This document shows, piece after piece, positions 57,350 to 64,000 of a DNA stretch of 64,000 nucleotides. The DNA comes from Enterovibrio norvegicus DSM 15893 (GTDB lineage Bacteria > Pseudomonadota > Gammaproteobacteria > Enterobacterales > Vibrionaceae), in NCBI RefSeq assembly GCF_900115495.1, contig NZ_FOWR01000013.1:1-64000 (forward strand), read 5' to 3'. The position numbers and the translations under genes are program-made. The stretch's first letter is position 1; every line of letters starts with the position of its first letter. The notes below the pieces were generated by a model that ran no database searches, had not been told where the DNA came from, and saw nothing but the letters and a program-made list of their open reading frames with translations.

Positions 57350-57915
57350 ACTGTTTTCTCCTTGAGCTTTCTGCCCGCCACCCGATTCACGACGAAAAGA
57401 GCGATGAGGGCGAGTGGAATCAACCCCCAACTCACGTTGCGGTTGATCCAATCAATTTCTCCAAGCTGGTAAACCGCGGTAAAGACCAATGCAGTCCATA
57501 TAGCGGTAGCGGCAATGACAGCCATTAAGAAAGGACGCAGGCCGACCCTGAAAAAGCCACTTAAACAGAAGCCTACGAATCGGAGACCGGGAATAAATCG
57601 GATGAGGAAAATGTTGCCAAAAGCATGCGTTCTCAATTTCCGACGAAGGAAACGCACACTTTGTTTGGTGAGGAGGAAACCTCTTAGCGCCCGCCATTTT
57701 CGCGCCCAGAGCCCTAAGCCATACAGACCGAGATCCCCCGTCGCGATGCCTATAAAAATGGCCAATAACGCGAGCGGCAGTGACATAACGTCTTGCGAGG
57801 CGGCGACAGCGGCAGAAATTATCGCTAAATCTTCTAATAAGTAAGACAGCAAAATAACCGCAAAGAAGAGCGTAAGTGGGGAGTACGTAAGCAAGGTTGC
57901 TGTCGTTTCGTTCAA
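57337..57915 (-). CDS. DedA-family membrane protein
   Basis: 192 residues, four or more membrane helices. Family motifs include GDLGLYGLGLWA and FLIRFIPGLRFVGFCLSG (F/Y-x-R-x-x-PG-x-R). DedA proteins are implicated in undecaprenyl phosphate or lipid flipping and in proton-linked membrane homeostasis. It overlaps the ATP-grasp gene by 13 bases, so they form a coupled pair. Confidence 0.92.
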   Translation of the reverse strand: MNETTATLLTYSPLTLFFAVILLSYLLEDLAIISAAVAASQDVMSLPLALLAIFIGIATGDLGLYGLGLWARKWRALRGFLLTKQSVRFLRRKLRTHAFGNIFLIRFIPGLRFVGFCLSGFFRVGLRPFLMAVIAATAIWTALVFTAVYQLGEIDWINRNVSWGLIPLALIALFVVNRVAGRKLKEKTVCTD

Positions 57916-58218
57916 AATAACGGCCTATATCTCATTCACAACTAAGAGAATAGACAGGTAATAACAGGAAACACTTTCATATTTTTCTGAAAGTATGAGA
58001 AATCATAAAAATGGGACATGAAACGTCAGAATCATGTGCCACGCGCTAAATTTTCAACACCCTGAATTCCATCAGCAATATGAAATAGAGCCTGTCGACC
58101 CAAATGACTTGAGACGCTAGATTTCATAGGGTGTAAATCACATGCGTGGTAAACGGTTCTCTCCGTCTTTAAGACGTGCCACACTGTGTCTCTCAATCAG
58201 TATTTCGACGGTTAAACA
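57916..58218. promoter_or_regulatory. Divergent promoter region, DedA / MazG-like
   Basis: 303 bases between divergent starts. AT-rich near 57960-58020. Nothing further recognised. Confidence 0.4.
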
Positions 58219-58581
58219 ATGAAAGACATCACAACTAACCCCATTGAGCGCCTTCAATCTGACATGGCGGAGTTTGCGAAAGAACGTAATTGGGAACAAT
58301 TCCATAACCCAAAAAATCTGGTGATGGCGTTAAGCGGCGAAGTGGGCGAACTGGCCGAGTTATTTCAATGGCTCACACCCGAACAAGCGGAAAATTTTCC
58401 GGCAGAAAAGCGCCAAGCACTAGAGCATGAGCTTGCCGATGTTCAACTGTATTTACTGCGCATTGCCGATCGCTGTGGCGTTGATTTGATTGCAGCTTGC
58501 GATGAGAAAATTGCCCACAACAGAGCAAAGTACCCTGTCGATAAATGTTACGGCAGTACGAAGAAATACACAGAATTGTAA
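58219..58581 (+). CDS. MazG-like nucleotide pyrophosphohydrolase
   Basis: 120 residues, all-helical. The ExxE12-28ExxD metal-binding set is visible as LSGEVGELAELFQW and HELADVQLYLLRIAD. Related to RS21-C6/dCTPP1-type house-cleaning enzymes that hydrolyse non-canonical dNTPs to dNMP and pyrophosphate. Substrate undetermined. Confidence 0.9.
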   Translation: MKDITTNPIERLQSDMAEFAKERNWEQFHNPKNLVMALSGEVGELAELFQWLTPEQAENFPAEKRQALEHELADVQLYLLRIADRCGVDLIAACDEKIAHNRAKYPVDKCYGSTKKYTEL

Positions 58582-58928
58582 GCAACCCGACCCTACTCAC
58601 CTGTCTTCTGAGCGCTTTGCTTCACCCTTGTCAGTTCAACCCCGGCCAGTCAAAGGCATCGCCGGGTTGAACGGTGAGTCACTCGCTTCTCCCAAACACA
58701 TCTTCCTCATGTAAACATGCCCAGCGGATTTCGCGCCTCATCTTTGAGACTTGAGCTAGACTTTACATGTAATTAGCCTTATCACCATTACCGCGCTTCA
58801 CTCCATGAGTGAAGCGTTGTGATTATTGGCGCATCGTTAATAAACCGATATTTCGATGTGTAAGCAGTGCTCATGGTAATGCGTTGATGTGTTTTTCATG
58901 GCGACAGCGCCAACCAAAAGAATTGGGT
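58582..58928. other. Intergenic region with a hairpin
   Basis: 347 bases. TTCAACCCCGGC at 58635-58646 pairs with GCCGGGTTGAA at 58661-58671 (one bulged C), but there is no T-run. In the same frame as the next gene the sequence is open from a GTG at 58809, but it has unlikely Cys/Trp/His-rich composition. Confidence 0.4.
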
Positions 58929-61900
58929 ATGTCCAACACACCACAGAATGCCAAAGACTTGTTCCCGGAAAATGCCCTGATAAGCCGCCTTACTCTGGTG
59001 TTTTTGGGTTGCCTACTTTCTTCCCTTTTCGCGATCTATTTATTGCGTCAACCTGACAGTGCTGCTTTTATCTGGTTTGCCAACGGATTTGCCATTGCCG
59101 TCATCACGCTTGCGCCAACCTCTCAACGATTCTCACTTATCTGTGCTGCGTTCATGGCGATTTTGAGCGCCAATTTATTGTGGGGGGATGACATTCTCCA
59201 AAGCCTGTTTTTGTCAGCCGCCAATACCGCCACCATCACCGTAGGAATGGCCTCGCTTTCTTTCGCGACAAAACGCGGCGACCCTTTTTTTACGCAACGC
59301 GCCTTTCGGTATTTTATCGGGCTAACCGTTCTGCTTACCCCATTAACAGGGGCATTCTTAGGCGGGTACACCTTGCATTTGGCGTTGGCAGTGCCCTTCA
59401 ATACATTGGCGACAGCGTGGTATCTCGGCGATGTCATTGGTTTTCTCGCGATTACCCCTATGACCTATGTGTTGCTCAAACGGCCTCAATTAAGCCCCAC
59501 GGTGGCGATGAACCCTCGCGCTGTGTTGCTCATTGTCGCGGCCGTCATGTTCAGTGGTTGGCTTATCACGGAAATCCACTTTCCCTTCATCGCTATCGCG
59601 GTCATTCTCATGCTGACAGGGGCAGTACTCGATAGGCTTCCTGCTTTTACCACCACCTTTTTTGTTTCATTGGTGCTCGATTTTCTGCTCGTTAAGCACT
59701 CGTTCATTATCACAGCAGGCACAACGGACATTGGTACGATTGAGCTTCTCATCCCCATTGCTGGTGCCATGTTGCTTGGTATGGCACTGGCCGTAAAATC
59801 TGCCAACGTGAGACAAATACAAATGCAAAGCGACGAAAAGGCCTCGCTTTTTAGTAATGCCATGCAAGCCTCAGTGATCGGCATGGTGATCGTGTCTCCC
59901 GATGGAAAAATACTGAACGCCAACCGCAGCTTTACGGAGTTTTCGGGTTTCAGTGAGACAGAACTCAATGTGAGGCCATTCAAGCAACTCATGTTCCCTG
60001 CAGACAAAACCCTCATCGATGAAAAGGTCTCAGATCTCGCGAGTGCGAATATCGACGACTTCCAAATGGAGCTGCGCTTCTTACGAAAAAACAAAGATGT
60101 ATGCTGGGCAAAAATCGCGGTGTCTGCGGTGAGAGAAGCGTGGAGTAACGACGTTATTCACTTCATTTTCCAAGTGCAGGACATCGATAAACACCGCCGA
60201 TTGGAAGCCGAAAGGCAGCTTTGGGCGAAGAAATTTCAGTTTGCGCTCAGTTTCAACAAATTGGCCATCTACGAGTTGGAATGTCACACCAAGTACCTGC
60301 ACTTTTCGGACAACTCGCTCCCTATCATTGGGATATCAATGGGCGCGATTCACCGCTTATACGAATGGATGGCGCGTATTCACCCTGATGATCTGCATGA
60401 ATACCAACATGCCATCGCCAACGTTGGTACCTCGAGTGTCACGCTGGAATACCGCCTGCTGGATGACAACCAGTGCTATCGCTGGGTACGCGATTGTTGT
60501 CAGCCATTGGAAAATGAAGAAGGCAGTGGAACAAAAAAACGTGTGCTCGGCACCATCGCGGATATTACCGCTGAGCGCGAAGCACTAGAGAGCATCAAAC
60601 ATGTCGCCGAACGCGCCGATTTAGCCACCAGCGTGGGGAATTTAGGGGTGTGGGAATATTGCCCGAACACTGGAAAACTGATTTGGGATGCATGCATGCG
60701 TGACCTCTACGCATGCCAAGATGCTGAGTTGGTGTCCTTGCCTTGGTGGCGCGAACACGTCCTCCCAGACGATATCGCCGCATTCAATAAGATCCTGCCC
60801 TATCACTCACAGTCGCAAGCCGACAGCAAAATGGATGCCGCGAACAACAGAACAGTGTCCACCACGTTTCGGATCGTATTAAACGACGGACAGATTAAGC
60901 ATATTTATGCCTCCGGCAGCCGTGTTCTCGACGATCAGGGGCAACCTCGTATCGTTGGTTTAAACACGGACATTTCAGATGTCATGACACTCAACCACAC
61001 ATTACGCACTGAAAAAGACAGGTTAAGCTTAACCTTGCACACGATGAAAGATGGCATCATCACGCTCGATGCTGCCCAACGAGTTACTTTTATTAACGAG
61101 CACGCCCGCCAATTGTCTCACCTTCACAGCGATGTGATGGGTGTGAACATTGAAAAATGCATCACCTGGTACACTGATGATGCCGAAACGCCCTTCAATG
61201 CCTTGCTGGAACAAGCCTCCATCTCGCTTGCAACAACCCAAGTACATAAGCAGTTCACGTTGCATCTTGGCTCGATATCAAGCCCGTCACTGACGTTAAC
61301 GATCGCGCCCCTATCAGAGCCATCGCCTTGCGCCATACAAACCACAATTTCTTCGCTTTCCTCTCCTTCACTAGCTCGCCCGAGTCTCAAACTGGTCGGT
61401 TGGGTTCTCACCTTACGTAAGCAAGAAAATGCAGCAAACAATGCGACATTGCCAAATTTCAGCACCACCCATGATTACGTAACAGGCTTGATGAACCGAC
61501 AAGGGTTAGAGCATGCCCTTCGCAATCATGCGGAAGAACAAATGCTTCAACGCGGAGATCATACGCTCGCTGTTCTTCGAATAACGGGGCTTGACGAAAT
61601 AGAGCGACACGCGAGTCGCCCAGCCAAAAACCAAATACTAAAATCCGTCAGCTTAACCCTTCGCGCGGCCGCTAGACAAAACGATCTTCTGGCTAAAATC
61701 GGCGACGATGATTTCGCCATTTTGCTCAGAGGATGCCCGAAAACCAAAGCAAATGATTTTTTGAAAGATGTAACAGAAAAAATCGAGCAATTGCATTATC
61801 AAACCACCCCATCTAACAACAAAGACAATGCCTTATATGTGTCATGCGTTGCTGGATTAACGTCTGCCAATGCGTCAGGTATCGCGCCTTATCACATCAT

Positions 61901-62804
61901 TAATGAAGCAGAATTTGCGCTAGAAAGCGCATCGACGTCTGACCACACTCAGATTTCAAATTACAACGAACTCGTTGGTGCAGACGCCGAATCTGCACAA
62001 AACACCCTGCTCGATCGCCTTGATAACGCCATTTCTTCTTCCTCCTTCAGTTTGCTCTGTATGCCGATTGTGCCAAACCACAATGGACTCACCACATGGC
62101 ATGAAGTGCTGGTAAGAATGATCACCGAGGAAGGCGAACTGCTGGCCCCTAAATCCTTTATAGATTCTGCGGAACCGGCAGGTCGTTTGAATGACATTGA
62201 ACGTTGGGTATTTAACGAAGTCTTGGTGACACAAGCTGTCGCATTGAAAGATTGCCAACTGTTTGTCGCCATCAACCTGTCTGAAAGCGCCTTCCATGAT
62301 GACACCTTCATCAACGATATCGTCGGGCAAATCAAACGCAGTACGTTGCCCGCCAGGCAGCTATGCATTGAAATTGAAGAAAGCACCTTAATGAGAGATG
62401 TCATTAAAGCTGTCAACACTGTGGCGACGTTTCGTAAAATCGGCTGTCACATTGCAGTGGACAATTTTGGCTCTGAAATGGCGTCATTTAGCTATTTGAG
62501 GAGATTTGATATCAGCATGGTGAAAATTGATGGGGATATGATTTCGCTCATGAGCTCAAGCCACGTGGACAAGAAAATCGTTGAGTCAATCAAACACATC
62601 AGCGAATCGTTAAATGCCATTACGGTCGCGCAGCGGGTCAATAAAAACGCTGACTTAAATCTGGTGCAGGAAATGGGTATTCATTACACCCAAGGCTTTG
62701 TGTTTGGCGAACCCGTGCCACTGTCTCGCATTATTTCCTCATCCAAGGCAGGATTGCTCAACGCACAAGGCTATGTCACCTCCCACCGAAAATCCGCAGG
62801 GTAG
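58929..62804 (+). CDS. MASE1-PAS-degenerate GGDEF/EAL sensor protein
   Basis: 1291 residues. An N-terminal MASE1-like set of about eight membrane helices (residues ~20-300) is followed by several PAS/PAC modules (about 310-780). GGDEF is degenerate: GDDDF at 925-929. In the EAL domain the motif is EVL (E1059), the DDFG motif is DNFG (D1178, N1179), K1199 is kept, and the catalytic Glu of AEGVE is Gln (Q1235). It is probably not an active c-di-GMP cyclase or phosphodiesterase, but may bind c-di-GMP as an effector. ATG 58929 chosen; the ribosome-binding site is weak. Confidence 0.88.
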   Translation: MSNTPQNAKDLFPENALISRLTLVFLGCLLSSLFAIYLLRQPDSAAFIWFANGFAIAVITLAPTSQRFSLICAAFMAILSANLLWGDDILQSLFLSAANTATITVGMASLSFATKRGDPFFTQRAFRYFIGLTVLLTPLTGAFLGGYTLHLALAVPFNTLATAWYLGDVIGFLAITPMTYVLLKRPQLSPTVAMNPRAVLLIVAAVMFSGWLITEIHFPFIAIAVILMLTGAVLDRLPAFTTTFFVSLVLDFLLVKHSFIITAGTTDIGTIELLIPIAGAMLLGMALAVKSANVRQIQMQSDEKASLFSNAMQASVIGMVIVSPDGKILNANRSFTEFSGFSETELNVRPFKQLMFPADKTLIDEKVSDLASANIDDFQMELRFLRKNKDVCWAKIAVSAVREAWSNDVIHFIFQVQDIDKHRRLEAERQLWAKKFQFALSFNKLAIYELECHTKYLHFSDNSLPIIGISMGAIHRLYEWMARIHPDDLHEYQHAIANVGTSSVTLEYRLLDDNQCYRWVRDCCQPLENEEGSGTKKRVLGTIADITAEREALESIKHVAERADLATSVGNLGVWEYCPNTGKLIWDACMRDLYACQDAELVSLPWWREHVLPDDIAAFNKILPYHSQSQADSKMDAANNRTVSTTFRIVLNDGQIKHIYASGSRVLDDQGQPRIVGLNTDISDVMTLNHTLRTEKDRLSLTLHTMKDGIITLDAAQRVTFINEHARQLSHLHSDVMGVNIEKCITWYTDDAETPFNALLEQASISLATTQVHKQFTLHLGSISSPSLTLTIAPLSEPSPCAIQTTISSLSSPSLARPSLKLVGWVLTLRKQENAANNATLPNFSTTHDYVTGLMNRQGLEHALRNHAEEQMLQRGDHTLAVLRITGLDEIERHASRPAKNQILKSVSLTLRAAARQNDLLAKIGDDDFAILLRGCPKTKANDFLKDVTEKIEQLHYQTTPSNNKDNALYVSCVAGLTSANASGIAPYHIINEAEFALESASTSDHTQISNYNELVGADAESAQNTLLDRLDNAISSSSFSLLCMPIVPNHNGLTTWHEVLVRMITEEGELLAPKSFIDSAEPAGRLNDIERWVFNEVLVTQAVALKDCQLFVAINLSESAFHDDTFINDIVGQIKRSTLPARQLCIEIEESTLMRDVIKAVNTVATFRKIGCHIAVDNFGSEMASFSYLRRFDISMVKIDGDMISLMSSSHVDKKIVESIKHISESLNAITVAQRVNKNADLNLVQEMGIHYTQGFVFGEPVPLSRIISSSKAGLLNAQGYVTSHRKSAG

Positions 62805-62928
62805 CCGCACTTCAAGCTCCTTTATCGCCACGTATCACACCCTGCAAACACACACCTTTCACTCAACCTCGTTTTGGCTTTCAATCGAGGTTCAGCATTC
62901 CATTTCAAACGTAAAACAGGACGACACC

Positions 62929-64000
62929 ATGATCAGTTGTGACTATTTGATTGTTGGCGCGGGCATTGTAGGGCTCAGCGTCGCGAATGAACTTCAACAA
63001 CGTCACCCTGATAAACGCATCGTCGTGGTGGATAAAGAACCTGCCGTTGCAAGTCACCAGACAGGCCGAAATAGCGGCGTGATCCATGCCGGTGTTTACT
63101 ACACACCAGGCAGCCTAAAAGCCCGATTTTGCACCGAAGGTAACATCGCCATCAAGGCCTTCTGCCAGCTGCATGACATTGCATTTGAAGCGTGCGGAAA
63201 ACTGCTCGTTGCCACCAACGACATTGAACTAACACGCATGCAGGCGTTAATCGCCCGTGCAGAGCAGAACGGCTTAGCGTTTGAAGTGTTGGATGCCAAT
63301 GAACTGCAAAAACGCGAACCCAATGTGAAAGGCGTAGGCGCGATCTTTGTACCCTCAACGGGCATCGTGAGCTATCGCGAAATTTGCCAGAAGCTGCATC
63401 AACTCATCGAGGAGAATGGCGGACAAGTCCACCTTGATAGCCCTGTCAGTTACTTGAAAGAGACCGATGACGGCGTCACCGCTGTCGCGGGGGATCATAC
63501 CTTTCACGCAGATCGCATTGTTGCGTGCTGCGGCGTGATGTCAGACCGCATTGTGCGCTTGCTGGGTGAGACGCCGGACTTTCAAATCATTCCGTTTCGC
63601 GGCGATTACTTCCAGTTACCGCCCCAACACAACACCATCATCAACAGCCTGATTTACCCCATTCCCGATCCGGCATTGCCATTTCTTGGCGTTCACCTCA
63701 CCAAGATGATCGATGGCTCTGTCACCGTCGGCCCTAACGCCGTATTGAGCTTTGCCCGCGAAGGCTATGACCGCACATCTTTCAACATGCCAGACACCAT
63801 GGACATGCTCGGGTTCCCGGGTTTTTATAACGTGATCCGCCGAAACTTCCGATCTGCCATAAAAGAGCTTCGCAATGGGTTGTGGAAATCAGGCTATTTG
63901 AAAGAAGTGCAAAAATACTGCCCGTCACTGACCAACGATGACCTAAACACCTACCCGTCAGGCATTCGCGCCCAAGCGGTATATCAAAACGGCGACTTGG
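62929..64000 (+). CDS. lhgO: L-2-hydroxyglutarate oxidase LhgO, 5' part
   Basis: 357 codons are open to the window edge. FAD-dependent oxidoreductase of the DAO fold: MISCDYLIVGAGIVGLSVAN (GxGxxG dinucleotide motif), VVVDKEP, and TGRNSGVIHAGVYYTPGSLK, a strong LhgO/YgaF signature. It oxidises L-2-hydroxyglutarate to 2-oxoglutarate at the membrane and passes electrons to quinone. AGGA lies seven bases before ATG 62929. The 3' end is outside the window. Confidence 0.93.
   Translation, partial: MISCDYLIVGAGIVGLSVANELQQRHPDKRIVVVDKEPAVASHQTGRNSGVIHAGVYYTPGSLKARFCTEGNIAIKAFCQLHDIAFEACGKLLVATNDIELTRMQALIARAEQNGLAFEVLDANELQKREPNVKGVGAIFVPSTGIVSYREICQKLHQLIEENGGQVHLDSPVSYLKETDDGVTAVAGDHTFHADRIVACCGVMSDRIVRLLGETPDFQIIPFRGDYFQLPPQHNTIINSLIYPIPDPALPFLGVHLTKMIDGSVTVGPNAVLSFAREGYDRTSFNMPDTMDMLGFPGFYNVIRRNFRSAIKELRNGLWKSGYLKEVQKYCPSLTNDDLNTYPSGIRAQAVYQNGDL

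Noticed and set aside
59486-60094. 202-residue minus-strand frame
   Set aside because: Antisense shadow of the MASE1-PAS protein.

Overview
The window looks like chromosomal DNA of a marine gammaproteobacterium of the family Vibrionaceae. The support is an OmpU-type porin, two CheV proteins, RluF, an OlsF-type fused ornithine-lipid synthase, the type B L31/L36 ribosomal protein pair, and a dispersed palindromic repeat of a kind I associate with Vibrionaceae intergenic regions. The moderate GC suggests something near Grimontia, Enterovibrio or Salinivibrio, but that is inference. No rRNA, tRNA, CRISPR array or prophage was seen. The only mobile element is the end of an IS3-type insertion sequence at the left edge, which appears to have cut off the 3' end of the first gene.

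Layout. 1-1000: IS3-family end and a truncated hypothetical gene. 1.4-7.2 kb: a large membrane protein of unknown function, two divergent cheV genes, a coiled-coil protein and a porin. 7.6-15.9 kb: a sigma-54 activator of the AcoR type, divergent from a complete glycerol-type ABC importer operon (glpSTPQUV) that has a good -24/-12 promoter and a CRP-like palindrome upstream. 16.2-19.4 kb: a hybrid sensor kinase divergent from a periplasmic solute-binding protein. 19.6-27.6 kb: hpd with a DUF2750 gene, then small regulator, transporter and enzyme genes (AraC, two EamA/LysE-type exporters, GNAT, VOC, LysR).

27.9-38.7 kb is a galactoside-utilisation island. A binding protein and two permeases run leftward. 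The ATPase, a LacI-type repressor, a GH36 alpha-galactosidase and a GH2 beta-galactosidase run rightward. One LacI-type operator palindrome lies between the two arms. Together they would import and cleave alpha- and beta-galactosides. 38.9-50 kb is mixed housekeeping: SDR, RluF with a very long Arg/Asp/Ser-rich tail, PsiE, a PEP-mutase-like enzyme, a Zur-box-preceded rpmE2-rpmJ2 pair, Lrp with a DMT exporter, MsrB, a possible ATP-grasp protein and a lipoprotein. It carries several copies of the palindromic repeat and a gene-poor stretch at 48.1-49.1 kb.

50.2-57.9 kb holds envelope and lipid functions: a DUF445 protein, a small beta-barrel, OlsF, two tandem YHS proteins, an NRDE/DinB pair, and an ATP-grasp protein overlapping a DedA gene. 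58.2-64 kb: a MazG-like nucleotide pyrophosphohydrolase, a 1291-residue MASE1/PAS/GGDEF/EAL protein whose catalytic motifs are degenerate, and the start of lhgO (L-2-hydroxyglutarate oxidase), which runs off the window.

I found no clear defence or wholly new system. The most interesting leads are the modular palindromic repeat family, the sigma-54/AcoR control inferred for the glycerol importer, the RluF tail, the degenerate GGDEF/EAL sensor, and the ATP-grasp/DedA pair.
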